Source: Devosia sp. ZB163
GTDB taxonomy: Bacteria; Pseudomonadota; Alphaproteobacteria; Rhizobiales; Devosiaceae
Reading direction: 5' to 3'
Length of the DNA: 64,000 nucleotides
Assembly: GCF_028613635.1 (NCBI RefSeq)
Contig: NZ_JAQRMY010000002.1
Coordinates: 1-64,000, forward strand
Below, one piece after another: positions 43,157-51,230 of the stretch. Below the pieces are notes generated by a model. That model saw only the letters and a program-made list of their open reading frames with translations. It did no database searches and had not been told where the DNA came from. Positions within the stretch are counted from its first letter, which is position 1. Every line of letters starts with the position of its first letter. The translations under genes and the position numbers were made by a program.

Positions 43157-44953
43157 CTACGCGCTTTCCAGGGTCTGGCCGAAGCCGATCTTCTTGAACT
43201 TGATCGGCCTGCTGTTGGCGACGAAGACGATGCCGATTGTTTCTTCGAGCGTCGACACTTCCTCGGGAGCGAGCAGCGGAAACGCAAGGACCTCTTCCCG
43301 CTCGCCGCCGGGCGAGAAGGCCTTGGGCCGGGCTGTCGTGTTGCCGACGCGCTTCGAGATGTACTCAGCCGTGAAAAAGTCGCGCGCCGAGAAGGCCTGG
43401 AACACGCCGGAATTGCCGATGAAGGTCTCCCAGGCATCGCCATAGGTCGCCTTGAGCTGGGACAGATCCTGCAGGATCCCCCAGACGCGCACGCCATAGC
43501 CGGCGAGGAGGGCGAAGGCGTCCTGGAGGACCCGCATCCGGCCCAGTGCAGCCATCTCGTCGACGATGAAGAGCACCTCCTCGCCGCCTCGCTTGCCGGA
43601 GTTGAGGAGGTCAAAGAGCGCGATACCGACGATCAGGCGAAGCCAGCGCCCGTAGGTGGTGAGGAACTGCGGCGGCAGGACGATGAACACGGACGTCCTG
43701 GCATCGAACATGCGGGCAAACCTGAAGGGCTCGCCGTCCATTGAACTGAGGATGGCCTCGTTATCGAGGAAACCCAGGTTCTGCCGCAGCGTGGTGAGGA
43801 CGCCGCTTCTCTCGTTGGGCGCCTTGTTCAGATAGCGGGTGAAGGCGTTCTTGATGGTCGCCGATGCGCCTTCGCTCAAGGCTGCCAGTTGCGTCCGCAT
43901 GTCCGTCTCGTCCGCGAAGACGAGGTCGCGCAGGGCGCGCAGGGACCCATCGGGTTGAGCCGCGAAATGGAAGAGCAGGCCGATCAGCAGCGATGCAGCC
44001 TCTTCCTCCCAGAAGAACTGCGAGCGGTCTTCCCCGCGGTGGATGATGCACTCGGCGACTACAGACGCCGCCGCATGCCGGTCCTGCGCGTCGCGAACGA
44101 ACTGGAGGAGGTTCAGGCTGGCCGACGGACCGAGGTCGGGCGAGAGGGGGGCGAAGTGGACGATGGTTCGATCGCCTGCCGTGCCCCGCCGGCTGACTGC
44201 GAGAGCCTCTCCCTTGGGATCGATGGCCAGCAGCGAACCCCGGTACCGGGCGCTGTTGGGTATGACGGCGCCGACACCCTTGCCGGAACGTGTGGCGCCC
44301 ACGGTGAGCAGATGCTGCTCGCCCCGGTAGTTGATCGGCTTGCCGGCCAGGTCGTGGCCGAGGAGGATCGGATGGCTCGGCCCGGTATCGGCCGCGGAAT
44401 TGAGCACGAAGGTGGCCTTGCCCAGCTCCGCTGCCTGGCCCTTCGGCGCGAGGGAATGGCAGACGAGCAGGGTGGGGGCGGCGAGAAATGCCACCTTCAG
44501 CAGGGCGTCGACGACCCCCATACCCCCAAGCAGGACGATCGTTCCGACCACCCCGATGGCGGCAGCGATGCCGTAGCTCCAGGCGTAGGAATAGATGCCC
44601 TCGCTCGCCAGCGTGTCGCGAATGGTATGCTTTGTGGGGCTGGTCCGGTTGCTGATCAGGTTGGCCACGTGGCTGACCCCGAAAGTCAGGGGCGCGAGGA
44701 GCAGCGTGCCGTAGAGCAGCAGGTTGAATGCGGCTGCGATCGCCGAAGGCACCCCTCCGTTGGTCAGTTCCCAGGTCGGGGAATAGTTCGGCATGAGCAG
44801 CAGGAGTTCCAGGTAGCCCCGGTAGTCGAAGGCGTAGGACCACGTGCTGAGCGCGCCGATCACGATCAGTATGCAGCCGAAGGTCAGCAGCAGGCTGATG
44901 ATGATCCCGTTGACGAAGAGCGGATGCCTGAAGCGGTGAAGCCAGCGTTCCAT
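43157..44953 (-). CDS. Orphan TraG/VirD4-type coupling ATPase
   Basis: A 598-residue inner-membrane ATPase of the type IV secretion coupling family. At least three membrane segments lie in the first 170 residues (FVNGIIISLLLTFGCILIVI, AFNLLLYGTLLLAPLTFGV, IAAAIGVVGTIVLLGG). Walker A is VGATRSGKGVGAVIPN near residue 217, followed by SLLAIDPKGEALAV; Walker B is EVLFIVDEMAALGRM near residue 460. No relaxase, VirB or mating-pore gene occurs in the window. The ATG at 44953 follows the upstream gene's stop by one base, so the two are co-translated; a longer frame upstream is only the shadow of repeats. See the hexad-repeat gene. Confidence 0.87.
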   Translation of the reverse strand: MERWLHRFRHPLFVNGIIISLLLTFGCILIVIGALSTWSYAFDYRGYLELLLLMPNYSPTWELTNGGVPSAIAAAFNLLLYGTLLLAPLTFGVSHVANLISNRTSPTKHTIRDTLASEGIYSYAWSYGIAAAIGVVGTIVLLGGMGVVDALLKVAFLAAPTLLVCHSLAPKGQAAELGKATFVLNSAADTGPSHPILLGHDLAGKPINYRGEQHLLTVGATRSGKGVGAVIPNSARYRGSLLAIDPKGEALAVSRRGTAGDRTIVHFAPLSPDLGPSASLNLLQFVRDAQDRHAAASVVAECIIHRGEDRSQFFWEEEAASLLIGLLFHFAAQPDGSLRALRDLVFADETDMRTQLAALSEGASATIKNAFTRYLNKAPNERSGVLTTLRQNLGFLDNEAILSSMDGEPFRFARMFDARTSVFIVLPPQFLTTYGRWLRLIVGIALFDLLNSGKRGGEEVLFIVDEMAALGRMRVLQDAFALLAGYGVRVWGILQDLSQLKATYGDAWETFIGNSGVFQAFSARDFFTAEYISKRVGNTTARPKAFSPGGEREEVLAFPLLAPEEVSTLEETIGIVFVANSRPIKFKKIGFGQTLESA

Positions 44954-44954
44954 C

Positions 44955-45521
44955 TCAGTATCCCAGGCCCTGTCCCTGATCCTGGCCTTCGTCCTGGCCC
45001 TGATCTGCCCCCTGGCCTTGGTCAGCCTCTTCGCCCTGGTCGGCCTCCTGTCCCTGGTCGGCCTCCTGACCCTGGTCGGCTCCCTGGCTCTGGTCGGGCC
45101 CCTGGCCCTGGTCGACGTCTTGGCCCTGATCGGCCCCCTGACCCTGATCGGCCTCCTGGCCGTGGTCGGCCTCCTGACCCCGATCGGCCTCCTGACCCTG
45201 GTCAGGCCCCTGACTCTGGTCTGCCCCCTGGCTCTGGTCAGCCCCCTGGCTCTGGTCAGCCCCCTGACCCTGATCTGCCCCCTTGGCCTGATCAGCCGCC
45301 TGGCCCGGGCTTGCCGACACGCCGCCCTGCGCACCGATGTAGATATTGGTGCCGATCAATCCGCCGGCTCCGCCAAGCGCGCCTCCCAGGATGCCGCCGG
45401 CCGCCGCACCCAGCGGCCCGGCGACGGCTCCGCCCGCAGCACCCGCCAGCGCGCCACTTACTACGCCCACGATCGTGTTCTGAACGTAAGCCTGCGACGC
45501 TTCCTTCGGTGTCATTGCCAT
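44955..45521 (-). CDS. Glycine-zipper protein with a 17-unit Asp/Gln hexapeptide tail
   Basis: A 188-residue protein in two parts. Residues 17-67 form a hydrophobic glycine zipper (VVSGALAGAAGGAVAG, GGILGGALGGAGG) like those of membrane-inserting peptides, bacteriocins and some outer-membrane lipoproteins. Residues 75-176 are 17 hexads of consensus GADQGQ or EADQGQ, strongly acidic and probably disordered, closing with DEGQDQGQGLGY. There is no standard signal peptide. The ATG at 45521 follows GAGGGGCACC. Its stop is one base from the coupling-ATPase start, so it may be a substrate or partner of that ATPase. I know no such family; the function is open. Confidence 0.72.
   Translation of the reverse strand: MAMTPKEASQAYVQNTIVGVVSGALAGAAGGAVAGPLGAAAGGILGGALGGAGGLIGTNIYIGAQGGVSASPGQAADQAKGADQGQGADQSQGADQSQGADQSQGPDQGQEADRGQEADHGQEADQGQGADQGQDVDQGQGPDQSQGADQGQEADQGQEADQGEEADQGQGADQGQDEGQDQGQGLGY
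44994..45299 (-). repeat. Tandem 18-bp repeat, 17 units, coding
   Basis: 306 bases of imperfect 18-base repeats encoding the hexads. The period is a multiple of three and stop codons are rare in all frames, so long false frames appear on both strands here (a Leu/Val-rich one on plus, an Arg-rich one on minus). Copy number could vary between strains by slippage. Confidence 0.9.
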
Positions 45522-45721
45522 GGTGCCCCCTCAGCCCTGCATCTCCCCGATGAAGAGCTCGCCAGTAATGCTATTTTCGCATTCAACGAAGACAGACCCT
45601 GCGCCAATGGTCGGCGAGAAAATCGAGTGTCTGTGAGAGATATACAGTCGTCAAGCCGATGAAGGCCCGGCGAAATCTTTAGTGTTCGGTGGGGGAGGGC
45701 CGTGCGGCGTGTTCGGGCCGC

Positions 45722-46093
45722 TCAGGCGCGCAGGATATTCTCCATCGCCTTGCCCTTGGCGAGCTCGTCGATCAGTTTGTCGAGGTAGCGGATCTCCCGC
45801 ATGGTGGGCTCCTCGATGTCCTGCACGCGAACGCCGCAGACCACTCCTGTAATCAGCGAACGTGCCGGATTGAGCCGGGGCGCGCCGGCGAAGAAGTCCT
45901 CGAGCGTAGTGGATTTCGCCAGCTCATCGCCGAGCGTTTCCTGGCTGTGTCCGGTCAGCCAGTGGATGATCTCATCGACTTCGGCCTTGGTGCGCCCCTT
46001 CTTCTCCGCCTTGGCGATGTAGAGGGGATAGACGCTCGCGAAGCTGATTGAATAGATCCGATGCTTCGTCCTGGTCGCTCCCGCGCTTTGCAC
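45722..46093 (-). CDS. DUF2200 family protein
   Basis: A 123-residue cytoplasmic protein. [40 protein letters not shown] and the closing [22 protein letters not shown] are the DUF2200 signature. The function is unknown. It stands 200 bases upstream (on the minus strand) of the hexad-repeat gene and may not belong to it. The ATG at 46093 is the only start that fits. Confidence 0.9.
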   Translation of the reverse strand: MQSAGATRTKHRIYSISFASVYPLYIAKAEKKGRTKAEVDEIIHWLTGHSQETLGDELAKSTTLEDFFAGAPRLNPARSLITGVVCGVRVQDIEEPTMREIRYLDKLIDELAKGKAMENILRA

Positions 46094-46232
46094 TGGTCCG
46101 GTCCCCCGTGTGGCTGAGACCCGGACTTTAGCGCGTGCCGGGCGGCGGACAACCGCTAACTGGGAACGCGGCGGGAAAGCGCGGGCGGATTAGCGGTACC
46201 TCGGCGCCTCAACAGGGCAGGGCCGAGGTACC

Positions 46233-46499
46233 TCACCGCGACGTGGTCTGATTCAGGGTGACCAGCGCGGGTACGTAGAGCGACACGTTGGACGCGGGCC
46301 ACTCGATGTAGAAACCGATGCGATCGGTCGTGACCGACGCCAGTTCGGCGTCGGTCATCGATGCCAGCTCAACCCGATCGCGGGCCTTGAAGGCGAGCGT
46401 GTCGCCATCCTTCAGCACGACCGTCAGCATTCCGGTCTCGGCCACGAACTGCACCGATGCGGCGCGCGGCTCCGGGTATGTCGGAAACGGACGCCGCAT
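46233..46499 (-). CDS. DUF2442-like small protein
   Basis: An 88-residue protein that begins eight bases after the orphan atpB stop. VQFVAETGMLTVVLKDGDTLAF, then MTDAELASVTTDRIGFYIEWPASNVSLYVPAL follow the DUF2442 layout (a strand-rich first half, then G-x-x-I-x-W-P). DUF2442 proteins are often of toxin-antitoxin or unknown context. Here the position suggests co-transcription with atpB. The assignment is moderate. Confidence 0.6.
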   Translation of the reverse strand: MRRPFPTYPEPRAASVQFVAETGMLTVVLKDGDTLAFKARDRVELASMTDAELASVTTDRIGFYIEWPASNVSLYVPALVTLNQTTSR

Positions 46500-46507
46500 C
46501 GAAGCCG

Positions 46508-47257
46508 TCAGTGAGCCGGATGCAGGGCATCGTTCAGGTACATGCAGGTCAGCATGGCGAAGACATAGGCCTGGATCGCCGCCATCAGCACCTCGAGCGC
46601 GGTGATGGCCACGACCATGAACAGCGGGAACACTGTCGCGACCATGCCGAGAGGACCGAGCCCGCTCAGGTCCACGATGAACCCGGCAAAGACCTTCAGG
46701 GTGATATGGCCGGCCAACATGACCGCGAATAGTCGCACCGAATGGCTGATCGGGCGGGAGAGGTAAGAGATGACCTCGATCGGTACGATGATCGGGAGGA
46801 GGTAGGGCGGGATGCCGCCCGGCGCGAACAGCTTGAGGAATTTGAAGCCGTGCTTCCAGACGCCGTAGACGGTGACGACCCCGAAGACGAGCATCGCGAG
46901 CGCGCCGGTCACGATGATCTGGGCCGTCACCGTGAAGGCGAAGGGGAACATGCCGATCATGTTCGCGACGAGAATGAAGCTGAACAGCGAGAAGACCAGC
47001 GGGAAGAACGGCATGCCCTCCCGTCCGATCGCCGAGACGACGAGCCGTTCGATGCCCTCGTAGGCCATCTCGGCCACGAGCTGGAGCCGGTCCGGAACCA
47101 CCTGCCGCTTCCGCCCGGCGAACACCATGAACCCCGCCGCCGCGGCGACGGTCAGCACCATGTAGGCGGACGCGTTGCTGAAGCTCAGGTCCTGCCCGGC
47201 AAGGAGCGGCAATGGAAAGATCGGTTCGATGACGAACTGGTGGATGGGGTCGGCCAT
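46508..47257 (-). CDS. atpB: Orphan F-type ATP synthase subunit a with altered channel residue
   Basis: A 249-residue homologue of the proton-channel subunit a. The start [18 protein letters not shown] and the five-helix layout match alphaproteobacterial AtpB. The essential Arg is present (Arg175, in [12 protein letters not shown]), but the neighbouring Asn (N214 of Escherichia coli, RLFGNM) is Val179. No subunit c or b gene is adjacent, whereas atpB normally sits in atpI-atpB-atpE-atpF. A second, canonical atpB elsewhere is therefore expected. It lies in a possible operon with chaA and a 57-residue membrane protein. Function as a normal subunit a is doubtful. Confidence 0.85.
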   Translation of the reverse strand: MADPIHQFVIEPIFPLPLLAGQDLSFSNASAYMVLTVAAAAGFMVFAGRKRQVVPDRLQLVAEMAYEGIERLVVSAIGREGMPFFPLVFSLFSFILVANMIGMFPFAFTVTAQIIVTGALAMLVFGVVTVYGVWKHGFKFLKLFAPGGIPPYLLPIIVPIEVISYLSRPISHSVRLFAVMLAGHITLKVFAGFIVDLSGLGPLGMVATVFPLFMVVAITALEVLMAAIQAYVFAMLTCMYLNDALHPAH

Positions 47258-47277
47258 GCTGGCTCCCTTCTTGCTGG

Positions 47278-47451
47278 TTATTTCTGGAGGTGGATGACGA
47301 CGCCCGCGACGATCAGGCCGACGATCGAGGGCACGAAGCCGACGGTCAGGCCGGCCGTGGTCGGATCGAGCCGGGCGTATTCAATGAGAACGGTCGAGCC
47401 GATGTAGCCGACGAGGGCGCCGACCAGGGCAAGCTCGTACACTTTCGACAT
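47278..47451 (-). CDS. 57-residue two-helix membrane protein
   Basis: A tiny protein with two membrane helices ([20 protein letters not shown] and [20 protein letters not shown]) joined by the loop ARLDPTT. It lies 20 bases before atpB and 75 bases after chaA, same strand. Size and topology recall AtpZ/AtpI-type assembly factors or a short c-like subunit, but it lacks the c-subunit glycine motif, and its acidic residues (Glu6, Glu24, Asp29) are at helix ends. Real-gene evidence is the conserved-looking hydropathy and tight spacing. I do not recognise the family. Confidence 0.6.
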   Translation of the reverse strand: MSKVYELALVGALVGYIGSTVLIEYARLDPTTAGLTVGFVPSIVGLIVAGVVIHLQK

Positions 47452-47460
47452 CGCAGAGGT

Positions 47461-47516
47461 CCACGGTTACTGGGGTCGTCCCCGTGGGCCCTGCGCCGCC
47501 AGGTCGTCCTGGCGGC
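47461..47516 (-). other. Two GC-rich hairpins between chaA and the 57-residue protein gene
   Basis: Hairpin one is GGGG-TCGT-CCCC (47472-47483), extended by CCACGG/CCGTGG. Hairpin two is a perfect 9-base stem GCCGCCAGG-TCGT-CCTGGCGGC (47495-47516). There is no T-run, so intrinsic termination is unlikely; mRNA processing or stability is possible. Confidence 0.5.
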
Positions 47517-47526
47517 AGGCGATCGA

Positions 47527-48702
47527 TCAGGTGACGAACAGCAGCACGCCGAAGACGGCGAACATCGTAAGGTGGAGGGCGCCGTGCAGGGCGGACGCAC
47601 GCTGCCCGAGGAAGGTCAGTGTAGTAAGCCCGATCGTGAGGAGCAGCAGGACTGTCTCCGTGGGCGATACGCCCATGACGACGGTCTTGCCGGTGACGAG
47701 GCCAACGATAAGGACCGCCGGCACGGTCAGGCCGACCGTTGACACGAATGCCCCGAGGCACAGGTTGATCGAGCGCTGGAGCTGGTTCTGCATCGCGGCC
47801 TTCACGGCCGTGATCGATTCCGGCGTGAACACGATGATGGCGATCACCACGCCACCCAGGGCGACCGGTGCGCCGACCGCGGCGATGCCGAAATCGATGA
47901 CCAGCGCGAGATCGTGGGCCAGCAGCACGATCGGCAGCATGAGCGCCACCAGCAGCACCGAGTGAATGATCACGCCGCGCAGGTCGACCGGGGGCTTCTC
48001 GGCCGCCTGCGGCGGCATCTCGCGCGCCCGCATCGGGATCGTCAGCGATCCCAGTTCAGGCTGGACGAAGAACCGGCTGTAGCCGCGCGTCTGCATGAGG
48101 AGGAAAGCGCCGTAGAGAATGATCGTCAGGATGGCGAAGGCCACGGCCTGCGCCGGCCAGAACGTGCCGTCGCCGGTGCTCAGCGTGTTGGGCAGGATGA
48201 GCCCGATGCCTGCGAGAACGAGCGTCATCGCCACGTAGGCGATGGCGCCCTGGAAGTTGTAGTCCTGCTCGCCGTAACGCCGGCCGCCCAGCAGCAGGCA
48301 GATGCCCGTGACGAGGTTGAGGATGATCATCATCACCGCGAAGATCGAGTCGCGGCCGATGGTCGGGTTCTCCCCCGGACCCAGCAGGACCGCGGCGATC
48401 AGGATGACTTCGATGGAGACGATCGCGAGCGTGAGGATCAGCGTGCCGTAGGGCTCGCCAAGCTGGTGCGCCAGGTAGTCGGCCTCGCGCACCACGCCGA
48501 AGGCGGCGAGGAGGATCGTGGCGAAGATCACCACGAAGCAGACCACCGCGACAACGGGGGCGATCGGGGCGTGCAGCCAGGTCGGGCCGCCGACCATGAA
48601 AACGGCGACGACGAGCCACGACACGATCAGCTTGCTGATCGTCGAGGCCGGTAAGTGCGTCTTGAGAAGGCTGCTACCAGGGGTCGGGACAGACAAGGCC
48701 AT
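47527..48702 (-). CDS. chaA: Calcium/sodium-proton antiporter ChaA
   Basis: A 391-residue inner-membrane antiporter of the CaCA family with about 11 helices. The two inverted halves show the family motifs: GEPYGTLILTLAIVSIEVILI in the first, and VFTPESITAVKAAMQNQLQRSINLCLG in the second, with the key Glu residues present. It exports Ca2+ or Na+/K+ in exchange for protons. The ATG at 48702 has GAGGT just upstream, preceded by a GGGG-CCGT-CCCC hairpin. It heads a possible operon with the tiny membrane protein and orphan atpB. Confidence 0.9.
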   Translation of the reverse strand: MALSVPTPGSSLLKTHLPASTISKLIVSWLVVAVFMVGGPTWLHAPIAPVVAVVCFVVIFATILLAAFGVVREADYLAHQLGEPYGTLILTLAIVSIEVILIAAVLLGPGENPTIGRDSIFAVMMIILNLVTGICLLLGGRRYGEQDYNFQGAIAYVAMTLVLAGIGLILPNTLSTGDGTFWPAQAVAFAILTIILYGAFLLMQTRGYSRFFVQPELGSLTIPMRAREMPPQAAEKPPVDLRGVIIHSVLLVALMLPIVLLAHDLALVIDFGIAAVGAPVALGGVVIAIIVFTPESITAVKAAMQNQLQRSINLCLGAFVSTVGLTVPAVLIVGLVTGKTVVMGVSPTETVLLLLTIGLTTLTFLGQRASALHGALHLTMFAVFGVLLFVT

Positions 48703-48708
48703 ACCTCA

Positions 48709-48724
48709 TGGGGGCCGTCCCCGT
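48709..48724 (-). promoter_or_regulatory. Hairpin directly upstream of chaA
   Basis: GGGG-CCGT-CCCC followed by GT, eight bases before the start codon. It matches the hairpin at 47472-47485 upstream of the 57-residue gene in 13 of 14 bases. It is close enough to the ribosome site to affect translation. Confidence 0.4.
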
Positions 48725-48935
48725 TTGATATGCCCGCACTGCGGTCGTCCGCAATGCCCTGCCGCTCCTGGGCGACATGGCGTCCATAGTCGGTTTGACT
48801 TTCGGTGTCCATAAGCGGCCGGCGCCGGTCGCCGAGGGCGCGAAGCCATCAGGACATTCCCGTACGTGATCGTGACAGCGTGGCTCGGTCGCTCGCCTGG
48901 CCTAGGATGGCCCGGGGACGTCGGAGTGCAGGGCG

Positions 48936-49685
48936 GTGGAGCGTATCGAGCGTGTTCTGGGCTGGCTGGCCCGGGTCTTTTCGAGCGGCGTGTTCTTCAT
49001 GGTGGTCGGCGCGGTGATCCTCTCCGCCGCGTACTACACCATGGGGGACACCCACAGCTCGTTCAGCTTCGTGCTCGTCGTCATCGGCATCGCCATCCTG
49101 CTCTACGGCACGGGCACGCAGGGCGCGGGCCAGTTCAGCTCGGAGGCCGAGAGCGCCAAGTACAAGGTGGCGATCGCCGGTGGGGCAGGCATCCTCGCCT
49201 TTTGCGTCGGGGCGGGCATTCTCTACTTCGCCGACCAGATCAAGACCGCGTTCCAGATCGAGAAGCGCTACTTCCGCTACCTCGTGAAATCGGACGACGA
49301 GAACTTCGCCGACCTCAGCAACTACGTCGCCCTCGCCAACGTCAACGGCGAGATGGTGCCGGCGCTGACGCGCGGCGGGCAGATCGAGGTCTACGTGCCG
49401 TACTTCCTCAGCACGCAGGACGTCGAGATCAGCGGCACGGCCTGGCTCTACCGGATCAAGCCGGGGCTGAGCCAGCTGGAGCAGCTGCCGGCGCCGTTCA
49501 CCATCCAGATCCCCGCCAAGGAAGTGATCCGCAATGCCGACGGCGGCTACGACTTCCCGGTCTACCGCAAGCAGATCATGCGGGTGTCGATCCGCGAGGC
49601 GGTGAGGCCGGACGTCGGCCAGCTCGATGAATCGCAGGCGGGAAGCGGTCCGCTGCCGCCGCCGGTTACCGTGGGGGCACAATGA
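48936..49685 (+). CDS. Membrane protein of unknown function
   Basis: A 249-residue protein with three membrane helices in the first 110 residues (VFFMVVGAVILSAAYYTM, FSFVLVVIGIAILLYGTG and ILAFCVGAGILYFADQ) and a C-terminal outer domain rich in strands (VYVPYFLSTQDVEISGTAWL, FPVYRKQIMRVSIREA). The GTG at 48936 has GGAG about 10 bases upstream. It overlaps the next gene by four bases, so the two form a co-translated pair. No family recognised. Confidence 0.65.
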   Translation: MERIERVLGWLARVFSSGVFFMVVGAVILSAAYYTMGDTHSSFSFVLVVIGIAILLYGTGTQGAGQFSSEAESAKYKVAIAGGAGILAFCVGAGILYFADQIKTAFQIEKRYFRYLVKSDDENFADLSNYVALANVNGEMVPALTRGGQIEVYVPYFLSTQDVEISGTAWLYRIKPGLSQLEQLPAPFTIQIPAKEVIRNADGGYDFPVYRKQIMRVSIREAVRPDVGQLDESQAGSGPLPPPVTVGAQ

Positions 49686-50479
49686 GGACGGGTCTGCTGC
49701 TGGGTCTGCTCTGGATTGCGCTTGCCGTCCCACCGGCCATGGGACAGGCGATGGGGAGCAAGGATGCCTGCGCGCCCTTCACCGAGGCGACGAAGACGCC
49801 GGGCGCCGTTCCGGACGAACTGCTCGCCGACATGGACACGTCCGTGCCGTGCCTGATGGGCGTGCTCGGCGATCTCGCCAAGCAGGGCGCCAAGGCCGAG
49901 CTGGTGGAGACCGAGCGCGACAAGCTCAACCGGGCCACGGCGGCGCTCGGCAAGCTGATCTCGGCCAAAGGCGTGCCGGCGATCGACCAGATGCGCGCGC
50001 TGGATACGACCGAGATCGCGTCGCTGTTGTCCTTCGGGGCCCGGAGCGGCGACTACGCCACGCGGGTGAACTCGACGATGCTGCTCTCCAACATCGTCGA
50101 CAATTCGACGGTCTGCGTGGTGATGGACCATCTCGCAGACCCACAGCTGACGACGACCGAGGGCGGCAAGAACGGCCGGGCGAACCTGCTGTCGGTCGCC
50201 TCGGTGGTGGCGCCCTGGGCCATGCGCTCGAACTACGCCAACATGCAGAAGCTGCTCGACTACGTGGAAGAGGACATCGTCGACGAGACGGATGTCGCGC
50301 AGACCACGCGCATCGTCGCGGCCTTCAAGGAGCGCCTGGCGTTCCAGGAAAAGGTGGCGGTTCCGAACCGCAACATCGACAGCGCCGAGGCCCGGCGCTG
50401 CAACGAATGGCCGGTGCTCTACGACAATTCGGCCGGGTTCCGGATCCAGTACCCGGTCGCCGCTCCACCCTCCCAGTAG
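49682..50479 (+). CDS. Exported protein of unknown function
   Basis: A 265-residue protein with a signal peptide (LLLGLLWIALAVPPAMG, cut near QAMGSK). The mature part is helical, with HEAT-like segments (LVETERDKLNRATAALGKLIS, IASLLSFGARSGDYATRVNS, MLLSNIVDNSTVC). Cysteines lie in DACAPF, VPCLMG, TVCVVM and RRCNEW, enough for two disulfide bonds. The ATG overlaps the stop of the membrane protein gene, so a complex in the envelope is likely. Confidence 0.65.
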   Translation: MRTGLLLGLLWIALAVPPAMGQAMGSKDACAPFTEATKTPGAVPDELLADMDTSVPCLMGVLGDLAKQGAKAELVETERDKLNRATAALGKLISAKGVPAIDQMRALDTTEIASLLSFGARSGDYATRVNSTMLLSNIVDNSTVCVVMDHLADPQLTTTEGGKNGRANLLSVASVVAPWAMRSNYANMQKLLDYVEEDIVDETDVAQTTRIVAAFKERLAFQEKVAVPNRNIDSAEARRCNEWPVLYDNSAGFRIQYPVAAPPSQ

Positions 50480-50764
50480 CCCATTCTGCCCTTGTTCACG
50501 ACTTCGTGATGACAAGGTTATCCGCCGTCTGCCGGCGAGTTGGCCCCTGAATGTGGCAGGGTTAACGCCCGCTGAACATTGCGCTGCAAAGCGTGTCAAC
50601 AGCGTTGCCATATCAAGGCCCCAGTCTGTCACAAACATGAATGAAAGATTAACGGCTCGGCTATTCAACATTCAGCCAAAGTCTCCATCTATCGGCGTCA
50701 ACAGACCCGCACCACATGGTCGGGTGCACTACCGACCAGAGACAAACCGATACTTCGGAGACGC

Positions 50765-51160
50765 ATGACAATGCACCTCGCGACCAAGCTCGCCGCTGCT
50801 GTGCTGGCCACAGTGCTCGCCACGGCGCCCGTTTACGCCATCGCCGCTGATCCCACCGGCACCTGGCAAACCACCACCGGCGAAAGCCGCTACAAGGTCA
50901 GCTACTGCGGCAAGGGCGGTCAGCTCTGCGCCAAGCTCGTCTGGCTGCGCGACGACGCCAAGACCGAAGAGAACCTCGCCTACTTGAACCGCAATGTCGT
51001 AAACGGCGCCCAGCCGGCTTCCGACAACCAGTGGAAGGGCAAGGTCTCCTATGCCGGCGACACCTTCTCCGGCACGCTGACCATGACCGGCAGCAACTCG
51101 CTCAAGCTGAACGGCTGCCAGGCCATGTTCTGCAAGACCATGAATTTCAGCCGTATCTAG
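50765..51160 (+). CDS. DUF2147-like exported protein
   Basis: A 131-residue protein with a signal peptide (LATKLAAAVLATVLATAPVYA, cut before IAADPTG). The mature part begins with ADPTGTWQTTTGESRYKVSYCG, then GQLCAKLVWLRDD and the lipocalin-like closing LKLNGCQAMFCKTMNFSR, the DUF2147 layout of a small beta-barrel. Four cysteines are present. CGGAGACGC precedes the ATG at 50765; a second ATG two codons later is possible. The 285 bases upstream hold no gene. A strong terminator follows. Confidence 0.82.
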   Translation: MTMHLATKLAAAVLATVLATAPVYAIAADPTGTWQTTTGESRYKVSYCGKGGQLCAKLVWLRDDAKTEENLAYLNRNVVNGAQPASDNQWKGKVSYAGDTFSGTLTMTGSNSLKLNGCQAMFCKTMNFSRI

Positions 51161-51198
51161 GCTGCCCGAATAGGCAGCCCCAAGACTGCCGAACTCCG

Positions 51199-51230
51199 AA
51201 GCCCGCGTCTCCGCCGACGCGGGCTTTTTA
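51199..51230 (+). terminator. Rho-independent terminator after the DUF2147 gene
   Basis: AAGCCCGCGTC / GACGCGGGCTT, an 11-base stem with a 6-base loop, followed by TTTA. It starts 39 bases after the stop. Confidence 0.88.

Noticed and set aside
44994-45299. CRISPR-like array
   Set aside because: The units are contiguous 18-bp coding repeats without unique spacers, and no cas genes are present.
43889-45553. A 554-codon plus-strand open frame and Arg-rich or Leu-rich long frames over the hexad repeats
   Set aside because: They are antisense or out-of-frame readings of the 18-bp repeat and the ATPase gene, with no ribosome site and no protein-like composition.
48627-48812. A 61-codon frame overlapping the chaA start, as a leader peptide
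   Set aside because: No ribosome site, and its second half is simply the chaA coding region in another frame.
48703-48840. yybP-ykoY-type riboswitch before chaA
   Set aside because: The conserved core could not be matched; only the short GGGG-CCGT-CCCC hairpin is clear.
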